NCBI RefSeq assembly: GCF_009769385.1
Contig: NZ_VKAB01000040.1
Coordinates: forward strand, 22,711 to 86,710
Direction: 5' to 3'
Source of the DNA: Saccharothrix deserti
GTDB taxonomy: Bacteria > Actinomycetota > Actinomycetes > Mycobacteriales > Pseudonocardiaceae
Length of the DNA: 64,000 nucleotides
Under the pieces are notes generated by a model that was not told where the DNA came from, ran no database searches, and saw only the letters and a program-made list of their open reading frames with translations. This document shows, in pieces, positions 9,401 through 16,877 of the stretch; positions within the stretch are counted from its first letter, which is position 1, and each line of letters begins with the position of its first letter. The translations under genes and the position numbers were made by a program.

Positions 9401-11739
9401 CGGCGGCCTTGGCCGACGCGCTGCGCCGGGTGATCGCACACCAGCCGATGCTGCGGGTGCGGATCACGCCCGATGGCACGCAGCGCATCCTCGCCGCCGA
9501 CGACCCGCAGACCGCGGTCGTGCCCGAGGTGTGCGACCTGCGAGACGCGAACGACGACGTCGTGGCCGTCGAGCTCGACCGAATCCGGGCCGAGATGAGC
9601 CTGCGCGGACCCGACCCCGCCACGGGACCTCCGCTGGAGATGAGGCTGACCCTGCTGCCCGGCGGGCGGGCGCGGCTGCACACCGCGTTCAGCCTCCTCG
9701 CGGTGGACGGCTGGTCGGGTGGCGTGTTCGACCGTGAACTGCTGACCTACGTGGCCGATCCCAACGCCGTGCTGCCCCCGCTGCTGGTCGACTTCGGCGA
9801 CTACGCCACCGCTCTGGAGGAGGTGCGCGGGGGAGAGCAGTGGCGGGCCGACCACGAGTGGTGGTCGCGACGCCTGCCGCAGCTGCCCGCCGCGCCCGCG
9901 CTGCCGATGATCGCCGACCCCGACGGGCTGGACGTGACCGCGATGGCGGCACGGGAAGCGCGCCTGGTGCCTTCAGACTGGTCGGCGTTGCGGGAACGCT
10001 GCGCCGAGCACGAGGTCACGCCGACCGCTGCCGTGCTGGCGGTCTACGCCATCGCGCTCGCCCGGCTCGCGGGCGGCAGGCGGTTCCTGTTGAACAGCCT
10101 GCAAGCGGGCCGGCTGCCGCTGCACCCGGACGTGGACCGGATGATCGGCGCGTTCTCGTCGACCGCGCTGCTGTCGATCGATCTGCCGCACGGCGGGCGG
10201 CTCGCCGACCTGGCCGCCGCCGTGCGCGGCGAGATCACCGAGTCGCTCGCGCACAACCTGGTCAGCGGCGTCGAGGTGTCGCGTGAGCTGGCCCGGCACC
10301 GGGGCACGCACAGGCCTGTCGCGCCGGTGGTGTTCCAGAGCACCATCGGCATGGACGCGGCACTGGGTGGCGAGCGGCCGCTGACCGCCGGACCGCTCGG
10401 CCGGATCGACATCTCCGACTACGTGCAGCACATCCGCACTCCCCAGGTGTTCCTGGAGCTGCGGGTGTTCGAGCTGCGCGGCGAGCTGGTGCTGAACTTC
10501 GCCGTGGTCGAGGAGCTGTTCGGCACGGAGGTGGTCGACCGGCTGTTCGGCGAGGTCGTGGGCACGGTCCGTGAACTCGCCGCCGGACTGGGCTGGGACG
10601 ATGTCGTGGAGCTGCCTGCCGACACCGGCACCGGGCAAGCCGATGAGCCGACCACCGAACGCGGGCGGGTCGAGCCCGGCGCGCCCCGCGACGAGCTGGA
10701 GCGGCGGATCGCGGCGCTGTGGGCCGACCTGCTCGGTGTGTCCGAAGTGGACAGGTCGGACGAGTTCTTCGCGCTGGGCGGCGATTCGCTGCTCGCCGTG
10801 CGGATGCTCGGCAGGCTGGCACGGGAACACGGGAGCAGCGCGCAACCCCGCGCCTTCCTCGCCGCCCCCACGCCCGCCGGGCTCGCCGCCGCGGTGCGCG
10901 CGGACGAGCCGGTCCCGGTGGCGGACATCGCGGTGCCCCTGCGCGACGGCGACGGACCGCCGCTGTTCCTGCTGCACCCCTCGGGTGGCGACGTCCTGTG
11001 CTACGCCGACCTCGCCCGGCGCATCAGCGCGCCGAACCCGGTGATCGCACTGGCCGATCCGGGGCTCTCCGGACACGGCGGACCCGAGTCGATCGCGGCG
11101 ATGGTCGAGCAGTACCTCGCGGTGCTGCGGGCTCATCAGCCGCACGGACCGTACCTGCTAGGTGGCTGGTCGATGGGCGGCACCGTCGGGCACCAACTGG
11201 CGTGCGCGCTGCGCGAGCGCGGCGAGCGGGTGGCGCTGCTGGTGATGATCGACTCCAACAGCCCGGAGCGGATCGTCGCGATCGAAGGGCTGGACCGGCA
11301 GCGCACCGACGACGAGGTCCGGCTGCGCTACCTGCGGTCGGTGGAGGCGTACCTCGACGTCGACTGCGGCACCGACCACGGCGCCGACGAGCTGGAGCGG
11401 GCGCTGGCCGAGCGCGGGGTCACCGTGACCCCCGCCCGCTACGCGGTGTTCGCACGGCACCTGCGCGGCCTCGCTTCACATCACGCGAGCCCGCTGGACG
11501 CCGAGACCCCCGTGCTGCTGCTGCGCGCGGGACGCACGTCACCGCGCAACGCACGCATCGGCATGGGCGTGGACGACGCGTTCGACGAGCACGACCTCGG
11601 CTGGAGCGGCCACGTGGCGGGTGAGTTCCGCGTGGTGGAGGTCGACGCCCACCACTACTCGATCCTCGGGGATCCCGCCGTGAAGCACGTCGCCGACGCG
11701 ATCTCCTCGGCGCTCGCCCGGATCGCGAAGGAGAGCTGA
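3454..11739 (+). CDS. Hybrid PKS/NRPS megasynthase, KS-AT-KR-ACP-Cy-PCP-Cy-PCP-TE (HMWP1-like)
   Basis: 2,761 residues. KS about 1-430 (Cys176 in GATCATSLVAVH; EGHGTGT and GNIGHAD histidines). AT about 515-850 (Ser607 in GHSVGEYAAA; the specificity loop reads VAAHS, neither clear HAFH nor YASH). KR about 1050-1250 with TGGSGNVA, SSAAG and GAYVAAS; the usual Asn is Ser. ACP Ser1324. Heterocyclisation domain with D1508-x4-D1513-x2-S1516, PCP Ser1879. A second Cy-like domain in which the motif is S2080-x4-D2085-x2-S2088, PCP Ser2445. Thioesterase with GGWSMGG (Ser2573) and His2733/2734. There is no adenylation or methyltransferase domain, so both PCPs must be charged in trans, as for the HMWP1 PCP in yersiniabactin. 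GTG start follows GGGAG. The last base of the stop is the first base of the next gene's ATG. It should extend the NRPS-bound intermediate by one ketide and one or two cysteine units and release it. Confidence 0.92.
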   Translation: MNESVAVVGFSCRFPGAGDADAFWQLLVDGREALTRFTDEELAQRGVPTGLRRNPAYVPVGGLLADQDRFDPAPFGMSRTEAELLDPQQRVFLECAWHALEHAGLARGAGVTGVFAGAALSAYLATNLAHRFDPLGGADPAGSLQLHTGNVADYLPLRTAHRLGLEGPAVAVGATCATSLVAVHIAVQALLAGECDTALAGGVSLRVPQGLGYLHVPDGPFSADGHTRPYSAQARGTVFTQGAGVVVLRRLSDALADGDHVHAVVLGSAVGNDGADRAGFTAPSSAGQARTIAEALAVGDVDPRSVSYVEGHGTGTILGDPIEVQALRRVFGDADRPWCGLGSVKGNIGHADSAAGIAGFLKVVQALRNRTLPASLHAHPVNPEVGLEGSAFRIVDRTERWETERVRRAGVSSFGIGGVNCHVVLEEAPVTPEPDRDERAQVLVVSSATAQACRATARALSDAVTSAPVADVAHTLTRRRQLAARAAVTVAPGEDVAEALRRAVVVEAAGTPPRVVFAFPGGGAQYAGMAEGPYRDEQVFTSTVDELAEFLLPLSGADVRDVLLDPVATAAARSPRRGLPALFTACLATARLLESWGVRPDVVLGHSVGEYAAAVVAGVLSWQDAALLVAERSRLMEELPQGAMLSVPLGEADVRDLLAAHPALDLAAINASDSCAVSGPSDAITVLRDVLAARGVESHVVGVDVAAHSRLVESAMPALRAVAARLTAAPATIPLVTTLTGQVATGAALADPEHWVRHLRGTVRFADALDTALGDGDPVLVQVGPGGMIASLAARHESVRAAVTTFPRAGEGTAGRAALLDAAGTLWAHGVPVDLTATHRGRRTRVPLPGYAFQRERFWIEPQRTRTGAVVGPVAAEPDVAEPLQLPSWRRLPPLAPVAALANRRWAVLGDGHWADALRAALPVVDGDADAVIAVHSGTSLHDEVLAYGRLDGTPLVQLTVRGERVIGDEVVDPVAAGVRGLPRVLAQEVPGLRWRTLDLPDDEPGEAGVAAVLAETADLLATPDGGAWELALRAGQRWIRQWEPWQPNDTEDLPSDPVVVVTGGSGNVARALADALHARGSARVVLASRSTTPSVDVTDADQLRALLADVADQHGTIDLVVHAPVVIELAALSEMDDQVVADALAPKVTGALNLRSAVEALPPRGRPRAVVLMSSAAGTIGGFGLGAYVAASRFLDGFAAGGTPGTTWVAIDWDRWRFGTAQEHEAAAEITMRHALDAADAVRALLRVAGLALAGTVPHQVAVSPAELNTRSLAIGARQTRAESGGDAPATAEERLVAEVLGEALGRPVTSRDDDFFALGGHSLLATRVLARLRDDHGVELRLRDLLARPTVAGLAELITTTTGPARREEPAAAPVAAGEPFPLTRVQHAYWVGRSAAFALGEVGCHFYLEHDCAELDHERYQNAWNRLIERHEMLRCVVGPDGHNVVLTEVPRYRVPVHELSDADELEALRARLSHRVADPGRWPLIEAHVVRMPGGRHRVLVSVDVLVCDSASYLILDRELRALYENPQAELPPIGTTFAECARAMDRRRGDTEHRRAAEYWLRRVDALPVAPPLPLRESEGAPRFARRSARLAAPLWNRVREQAGQMGVTPTAVLLTAYADVLAAWSRTDHFCLTLTVFDRPDVHPDVDRVVGEFSSLLLFEADHRGLATFAERAKAAQHRLFDDLDHRSFSGLEVLTEQARRTGRQQNVPVVFTGMLGLDRLGGEPHDHEWLGPVDFGVSQTPQVWLDHQAYEHRGALVLQWDVAETSLDAEEADTAFTAYVTWLTALAESGDAWTGGEAGPMPHGEFAPSPSEDEHVVGAADDDASTGGDAASGESQGDHVIDVLTGIWAELLDLEPGAIPADVSFLGLGGDSLLVVRMASIIRQKLDVVLALTEIRAELTLTDLVELVRRRGEGGAARRALDVTVRRRFEPAEPFGLLPLQQAYFVGQQGEWELSYSSAHVCTDIALSDVDAERAPAALADALRRVIAHQPMLRVRITPDGTQRILAADDPQTAVVPEVCDLRDANDDVVAVELDRIRAEMSLRGPDPATGPPLEMRLTLLPGGRARLHTAFSLLAVDGWSGGVFDRELLTYVADPNAVLPPLLVDFGDYATALEEVRGGEQWRADHEWWSRRLPQLPAAPALPMIADPDGLDVTAMAAREARLVPSDWSALRERCAEHEVTPTAAVLAVYAIALARLAGGRRFLLNSLQAGRLPLHPDVDRMIGAFSSTALLSIDLPHGGRLADLAAAVRGEITESLAHNLVSGVEVSRELARHRGTHRPVAPVVFQSTIGMDAALGGERPLTAGPLGRIDISDYVQHIRTPQVFLELRVFELRGELVLNFAVVEELFGTEVVDRLFGEVVGTVRELAAGLGWDDVVELPADTGTGQADEPTTERGRVEPGAPRDELERRIAALWADLLGVSEVDRSDEFFALGGDSLLAVRMLGRLAREHGSSAQPRAFLAAPTPAGLAAAVRADEPVPVADIAVPLRDGDGPPLFLLHPSGGDVLCYADLARRISAPNPVIALADPGLSGHGGPESIAAMVEQYLAVLRAHQPHGPYLLGGWSMGGTVGHQLACALRERGERVALLVMIDSNSPERIVAIEGLDRQRTDDEVRLRYLRSVEAYLDVDCGTDHGADELERALAERGVTVTPARYAVFARHLRGLASHHASPLDAETPVLLLRAGRTSPRNARIGMGVDDAFDEHDLGWSGHVAGEFRVVEVDAHHYSILGDPAVKHVADAISSALARIAKES

Positions 11740-12362
11740 TGCTGCCCAACTGGCTCTACACCCAGAGCGTGCTGCCGGTCGAGCTGGCGGCGCAGGCCGC
11801 CGACCCGGCCGCCGACCGGGCGGAGGTGCTCGCCAGGTTGTCCGCGAGCCCGCTCGCCGACGTGGGCCACCGGGAATGGGAACAGATCGGTCGCGGCCTT
11901 GCGGCACTCGGTGCGGCGTCTCCCGGCATCGGCAGGGAGTTCGCCGAGCACCTCGCCCAGCACTACCGCGGTGACGCGCCCCGGCCGTACCTGGTGCGTG
12001 CCGCGCTGCTCGTGTCCGCGGCGGTCGGCGTGGCGTCGACCGTCGTGCGCCAGGCCGCGCCGAGCCAGACCCGCGAGGTGGGTGAGGCGGCCACCGCTGT
12101 GCTGACGGCGCAGGCCGCTCTGCTGCGGGTGCTCAGCATGCTCGACGTCTTCGCGATGACGGGTCGTGACGTCGACCCCACGGTGTCCGCGAGCTTCCAC
12201 GCCGTGGTCCGCGGCGCGGCACAGACGTTGCTGGGTGTGGACGACCCCACTGGGGGCGTCCACGCGACGCTCGCCGATGACGTGCTCGACGCCCCCGAGT
12301 GGTCCGAGCGGGTCGCCCGCTCGCTCGTGGGGGACTGGTCCTCTTTCGAAGGGTGTGAGTGA
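11739..12362 (+). CDS. Conserved-looking cluster protein of unknown function
   Basis: 207 residues, mostly alpha-helical by composition, no signal peptide and no convincing membrane segment, although residues 82-105 (AALLVSAAVGVASTVV) are hydrophobic. I do not recognise a family. Start and stop overlap by one base with the hybrid synthase before it and by one base with the lipoprotein gene after it, which argues for a real, co-translated member of the operon. Its place between synthase and importer could suit a helper for synthase, substrate handling or transport, but nothing in the sequence decides. A search against hypothetical proteins of Zur-controlled metallophore loci such as coelibactin would be the informative test. 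Confidence 0.7.
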   Translation: MLPNWLYTQSVLPVELAAQAADPAADRAEVLARLSASPLADVGHREWEQIGRGLAALGAASPGIGREFAEHLAQHYRGDAPRPYLVRAALLVSAAVGVASTVVRQAAPSQTREVGEAATAVLTAQAALLRVLSMLDVFAMTGRDVDPTVSASFHAVVRGAAQTLLGVDDPTGGVHATLADDVLDAPEWSERVARSLVGDWSSFEGCE

Positions 12363-13861
12363 TGCTCGAAATGTCCCGCCGGACTGCGGTGGGCGCTGCT
12401 CTCCTCCTGGCGCTCGGTGGTTGCGCCACCGGGGGCGCGACCCAGCCGGGTGGTGCCCCCGGAACACCGGTGGACGGTGGAACACTGCGCTACGGCGCTG
12501 TGGCCGCGAGCGGCGGAACCGCCGTGACCGATCCGCACGGCAGCTTGTTCAACGAGTCGGACTGGGTGCGGATGGGCGCGCTCTACGACGTGCTGACGGT
12601 GCCCGGCGACAACGGCGCGGTGCTGCCGCGGCTCGCCAGCTCGTGGACGTCGGAGGAGAACGCGACGCGGTGGCGGTTCGAGCTGCGCACGGACGCCGTG
12701 TTCAGCGACGGCAAGCCCGTGCGTGCCGCGGACGTGCTGCACTCGCTGCGCCGCATCGCGGCCAAGGCGGCGCAGAACGGCGGCAGGCTCGGCACGGTCG
12801 ACATCGACAAGTCCACGGCGGACGGCGACCACGCGGTGGTGCTGCGCACCACGCAGCCCGACGCCGACCTGCCGAGGACGCTCGCGGGCGTGACGTTCGT
12901 GGTGCCAGACGGCGTGGAGAGCTTCGAGAACCCGGTCGGCTCCGGACCGTTCACCCTGTCCACCATGGATGGACAAACGGCCGTGCTGGCGCGCAACGAC
13001 AAGTGGTGGGGCAAGCGACCGCACCTGGACCAGCTGGAGATCCGTGGGTTCGCCGACCCGCAGGCACTGGCCGCCGCCGTGACCTCCGGTGAGGTGGACG
13101 TGGCCGCGAACGTGAGCCCCGCCGCCGCGAAGACCGCGGAGCGGACCGGAAACCTCGTGGTGTCGCGCCGTCCGGGTGCGACGACCTACCCGATGCTGAT
13201 GCGCCTGGACAAGGCGCCGTTCGACCGGCCGGAGGTGCGCAGGGCTGTCAAGCTCGCCGTCGACCGGCAGGCGCTCGTGGACGGCGTCCTGCTCGGCTAC
13301 GGCACCACCGGTGGTGACGTGCCCGGTGGCCCCGACGTGCCACCGCCCGCGCGTGACATCACCGAGGCACGCCGCGTGCTCTCGTCGGTGGGCAGCGTCG
13401 TGCTGCACACGACGACCGCCTATCCGGGCATGGTGAGCGCGGCGACGCTGCTCGCCACGCAGCTCGGCGAGGCAGGAATGAAGGTCGAGGTGCGCCAGCA
13501 CCCGCCGGAGACGTACTGGACCCAGGTCTACACCGTCGAGCCGCTCGCGATGGGCTACTACACCGACGTCCCGTTCCCGGTGTGGGTGCGCCAGACCGCG
13601 CTGAGCACATCGGCGTTCAACGAGACCGGCTGGAAGAACGCGGACTTCGACGCGGAGTTCGCCGCCGCCATGGCCGTGGTGGACCAGGGCCAGCGTGAAG
13701 CGCAGCTGAAGGAGCTGCGCGAGCGGATGGCCGCCGACGGCGGCTGGCTCGTGTGGGGCTTCGGCGACGGGCTCGACGTGTCCTCGCCCGCTGTGCAGGG
13801 ACTTCCCACGAGCACCGGCTTCGCCCGGATCTTCCTGGACGGTGTGTGGCTGCGGCGCTGA
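12362..13861 (+). CDS. Extracellular solute-binding lipoprotein of peptide/nickel (SBP family 5) type
   Basis: 499 residues. Residues 1-21 form a lipoprotein signal with LALGGC, so Cys21 is the lipidated residue. The mature part follows the family 5 pattern of oligopeptide, nickel and opine-metallophore binders: YDVL and LPRLASSW near the start, VFSDGKPVRAADVLHSLRR, then the paired domain with FDRPEVRRAVKLAVDRQALVDG. Length is normal for the family. It is followed at once by two permeases and two ATPase domains. Given the operon with the synthases, the ligand is probably the metal-loaded product; a peptide ligand remains possible. ATG 12362 overlaps the preceding stop; a GTG three bases earlier is the alternative. 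Confidence 0.87.
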   Translation: MLEMSRRTAVGAALLLALGGCATGGATQPGGAPGTPVDGGTLRYGAVAASGGTAVTDPHGSLFNESDWVRMGALYDVLTVPGDNGAVLPRLASSWTSEENATRWRFELRTDAVFSDGKPVRAADVLHSLRRIAAKAAQNGGRLGTVDIDKSTADGDHAVVLRTTQPDADLPRTLAGVTFVVPDGVESFENPVGSGPFTLSTMDGQTAVLARNDKWWGKRPHLDQLEIRGFADPQALAAAVTSGEVDVAANVSPAAAKTAERTGNLVVSRRPGATTYPMLMRLDKAPFDRPEVRRAVKLAVDRQALVDGVLLGYGTTGGDVPGGPDVPPPARDITEARRVLSSVGSVVLHTTTAYPGMVSAATLLATQLGEAGMKVEVRQHPPETYWTQVYTVEPLAMGYYTDVPFPVWVRQTALSTSAFNETGWKNADFDAEFAAAMAVVDQGQREAQLKELRERMAADGGWLVWGFGDGLDVSSPAVQGLPTSTGFARIFLDGVWLRR

Positions 13862-14772
13862 CGGTCGGGCGCGCCGCGCTGACCCTCTTCCTGGTGTGCC
13901 TGCTGGTCTTCCTCATCACCACCGCGCTGCCCGGTGACGCGGCCGTGATCGCCGCCGGGCAGCACGCGACGCCCGAGCGGATCGCGGAGCTGCGGGCGGC
14001 GCTCGGGCTCGACCAGCCGGTCTGGACCCGGTTCGCCGGGTGGCTCTCCGGCGCCGTGCGAGGCGACCTCGGCGTGTCACTTGTGGACGGGCGTCCGGTG
14101 GCCCCGCTGCTGTGGTCGCGGTTCACCGCGACGCTCTTCATCGCGGTGCCGGTCTGGGTGCTGGCGCTGGGCGTCGGCACGCCTGTCGCGATGCTGCTCG
14201 GCTGGCGTGCCGACCGCGCGAGCTCCGCGCTGCTCGCCGCGATCGCCGGACTGCCGGAGGTGGTGCTGGCCGGTGGGCTCGTCGTGGTCTTCGCGACCTG
14301 GCTGGGCTGGCTGCCCGCGGTGTCGCTGGTCCCGGCGGGCGGCACCGCGGCGGACCGGCCGGAGGTGCTCGTCCTGCCGGTGTTGGCGCTCGCGCTGCCT
14401 GCGACCGCGTGGATCGCCCGCCTGTTGCGCGGCCCGGTCAGCGACGTGGTGGGCAGGCCGTTCGTCACCGACGCGCTCCTGCGCGGCGTGCCGGTGCCGA
14501 CGGTGGCGGTGCGGCACGTGCTGCCGCACCTGGTCCCGCCGCTGGCGCAGGCGGGCGCGGTGCTGGCCGGGGGCGTGCTCACCGCGACGACCGTGGTGGA
14601 GGCGGTGTTCGCCTACCCCGGCATGGGCCAGCTGCTGGCCACCGCGGTCGGCACGCGGGACAGCCCCGTGCTCCAGGGGTTGGCGGCGCTCGTGGCGGTG
14701 GTGGTGCTGATCGCGGTGCTCGCAGCCGACGCGGTGGCTGCCGTGCCGGCCGGACGGGCAGGCGCCCGATGA
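13846..14772 (+). CDS. ABC importer permease, DppB/OppB type
   Basis: About 308 residues with six hydrophobic segments. The N-terminus has the DppB pattern: one helix (LFLVCLLVFLITTALPGD) then a periplasmic loop with LRAALGLDQPVWTRFAGWL. The EAA-type loop and last helices are present (VLPHLVPPLAQAGAVL, then VVEAVFAYPGMGQLLATAV). The start is placed at GTG 13846, overlapping the lipoprotein stop by 16 bp, because translation from more upstream codons would add a non-hydrophobic stretch read out of frame inside that gene. The stop overlaps the next ATG (ATGA). It pairs with the fused permease-ATPase downstream to form the membrane channel of the importer. Confidence 0.85.
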   Translation: MAAALTVGRAALTLFLVCLLVFLITTALPGDAAVIAAGQHATPERIAELRAALGLDQPVWTRFAGWLSGAVRGDLGVSLVDGRPVAPLLWSRFTATLFIAVPVWVLALGVGTPVAMLLGWRADRASSALLAAIAGLPEVVLAGGLVVVFATWLGWLPAVSLVPAGGTAADRPEVLVLPVLALALPATAWIARLLRGPVSDVVGRPFVTDALLRGVPVPTVAVRHVLPHLVPPLAQAGAVLAGGVLTATTVVEAVFAYPGMGQLLATAVGTRDSPVLQGLAALVAVVVLIAVLAADAVAAVPAGRAGAR

Positions 14773-16877
14773 GGACCTGGTTGCTCGTGATGGGGCTGCT
14801 GACGGTGTCGGCGGTCGTCCTGTGCGGTGCGTGGTTCGCCCCGCACGACGTCACCGAGGTGGTCGGCGTGCCGTGGTCGGCTGAGGGCCTGCTGGGCACC
14901 GACGTGCTCGGCCGCGACGTGCTCTCCCGTCTGCTCGCCGGAGGCGCGGGACTGCTGGCCGTCGCCGTGCCCGCCGGGCTCGCGGCGAGCCTGCTCGGCA
15001 CGGTCGCGGGCCTGGCCGCGACGTGGACCCCGTGGGTCGAACGCCTGGTGCTGCGAACGAGCGCGGGCATGCTCGCCGTACCGGGCCTGCTCGTGGTGCT
15101 CACGTGCGCGGTGGCACTGCCCGCGTGGGCCGCTGTGCTGGCGGGCATGGTGCTGCTCGGCACGCCGCTCTCGGCGCGCGTGGTGCACGCCGCCGCCACG
15201 CCGCTGCGCCGCGCGGGCTTCGTGCTGGCGGCAGTCGTGCGGGGCGAACGCCCACGCGCGGTGCTGATGCGCGAGCTGCTGCCCGTGGTGGGCGCGACGG
15301 TGCTCTCCGACGCCGGACTGCGCGTGGTGGCCGCGGTGCAGCTGACGGTCGCCGTGCACGCGCTCGGTCTCGGTCCGCAGCCACCCGCGCCGGACTGGGC
15401 TGTCATGATCAGGGAGAACCTGCCCGGCGTCGCGCTGAACCCGTGGTCGGTGCTCGCCCCGGCCGCGGCCGTCGCGGCGCTGACAGCCGCGCTGCTGCTC
15501 GGGCTCGACCTGCTCGGCACCCGGATCGTGCCCCGCACCGTGCCGCGCAGGCACGCGCCACCACCACCCGGCCCGTCGCGCCCGGTGACCGGTGTGGTCG
15601 AACTGCGCGGCGTGACGGTGGAGTCCGAGCCGGGGGTGCCGTTGTTCGCAGGCCTCGACCTGACCGTCGCCGAAGGCGAGATCGTCGGTGTCGTCGGCCC
15701 GTCCGGCGCCGGGAAGACCAGTCTGCTCAGGCTGCTGCTGGGCGATGTCCGGCCGGGCGCGCGGGTGGTCACGGGACAGCTGCTGTGGCACGGGGAACCC
15801 GTGGTGTTCGGCAGCCGGGTGGCGCGGCGGTGGCGGCGCGCCCACGTCGGCCTGCTGCCACAGGACCCGGCCGCGACGCTGGATCCGTTGCGGCGCGTCG
15901 GGGCGGTGGCCCCGGCAGACGTGCTCGCCCGGCTGGGGCTCCCGTCCGACGTCGGGCGACGCCACCCGCACGCCCTGTCGGGCGGACAGGCCCAGCGGGT
16001 GGTGCTCGCCAGAGCGCTGGCGGCCGATCCCGAGCTGCTGCTGCTCGACGAACCGACCAGCGGACTGGACGCGGCGACCCGGCGTCTGGTGACCGAGGAG
16101 ATCACCGCGAGGCGCCGCAGCACCGTGATCGTCACCCACGACCTGCGCTGGGCCCGGTCGGTGTGCGATCGCGTGGTCGAGCTGCGGCACGGGGCGCTCG
16201 TACCGGTGGGGGAGACGCCCACCCGGCCGCGGGCTGCGGTCGTCGAGTTCGGTGCGCCCGTGCTGCGGCTGGAGGACGTGGCCGTCGCGCGGCGCGGCCG
16301 GGAGCTGGTGCGCGGCGTCGACCTGGAACTGCGGCGCGGTGAACTGCTCGTCCTCGTCGGTCCCTCAGGGGCGGGCAAGAGCACACTGCTGCACGCCGTG
16401 GCCGGGCTGCATCCGGTGATCGGGCGGGTCGAGGCACGCGGAACCGTGGCGCTGCTGGGCCAGGACCCGGTGGCCGAGCTGAACCCCGTGCACTCGCTGG
16501 GATCCGCTGTCGCACGGCCGCTGCGCCTGGCGGGCCTGCGGCGCCGGGAAGCACGGGACCGGGCGGTGGAGCTGCTCGCCGAGGTGGGGCTCGGACCGGA
16601 GTTCGCCGATCGCCGGCCGGGCGAGTGCTCGGGTGGACAGCGGCAACGCGCCGCGCTCGCGCGAGCGCTGGCGAGCGACCCGGACGTGCTGCTCGCCGAC
16701 GAGCCGACCTCGGCGCTGGACGCGACGACCGCGGACGCGGTGCTGGAAGTGCTGGACCGACGCCGTGCCGCCGGTCTGGCGGTGTTCTTCGTGACCCACG
16801 ACGAGGACGTGGCGGCCAGGGCCGACCGGGTCTTCGAGGTGGTGGACGGCCGATGTGCGGAGAGGGTGTCGACGTGA
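14769..16877 (+). CDS. Fused ABC importer subunit: DppC-type permease plus two ATPase domains
   Basis: 702 residues in one frame. Residues 1-255 are a DppC-type permease (GTDVLGRDVLSRLL after the first helix; GLGPQPPAPDW before the last). Residues about 275-480 are a first ATPase (Walker A GPSGAGKTS, signature LSGGQAQR, Walker B LLLLDEPTSGLDA) and residues about 490-702 a second (GPSGAGKST, CSGGQRQR, VLLADEPTSALDA). Both ATPase sites look intact. In most peptide-type importers these are three proteins (DppC, DppD, DppF); the fusion fixes their stoichiometry. The start overlaps the preceding permease stop, and the stop overlaps the KASIII-like GTG start. Role: energised uptake of the metal complex or another family 5 ligand. 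Confidence 0.88.
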   Translation: MRTWLLVMGLLTVSAVVLCGAWFAPHDVTEVVGVPWSAEGLLGTDVLGRDVLSRLLAGGAGLLAVAVPAGLAASLLGTVAGLAATWTPWVERLVLRTSAGMLAVPGLLVVLTCAVALPAWAAVLAGMVLLGTPLSARVVHAAATPLRRAGFVLAAVVRGERPRAVLMRELLPVVGATVLSDAGLRVVAAVQLTVAVHALGLGPQPPAPDWAVMIRENLPGVALNPWSVLAPAAAVAALTAALLLGLDLLGTRIVPRTVPRRHAPPPPGPSRPVTGVVELRGVTVESEPGVPLFAGLDLTVAEGEIVGVVGPSGAGKTSLLRLLLGDVRPGARVVTGQLLWHGEPVVFGSRVARRWRRAHVGLLPQDPAATLDPLRRVGAVAPADVLARLGLPSDVGRRHPHALSGGQAQRVVLARALAADPELLLLDEPTSGLDAATRRLVTEEITARRRSTVIVTHDLRWARSVCDRVVELRHGALVPVGETPTRPRAAVVEFGAPVLRLEDVAVARRGRELVRGVDLELRRGELLVLVGPSGAGKSTLLHAVAGLHPVIGRVEARGTVALLGQDPVAELNPVHSLGSAVARPLRLAGLRRREARDRAVELLAEVGLGPEFADRRPGECSGGQRQRAALARALASDPDVLLADEPTSALDATTADAVLEVLDRRRAAGLAVFFVTHDEDVAARADRVFEVVDGRCAERVST

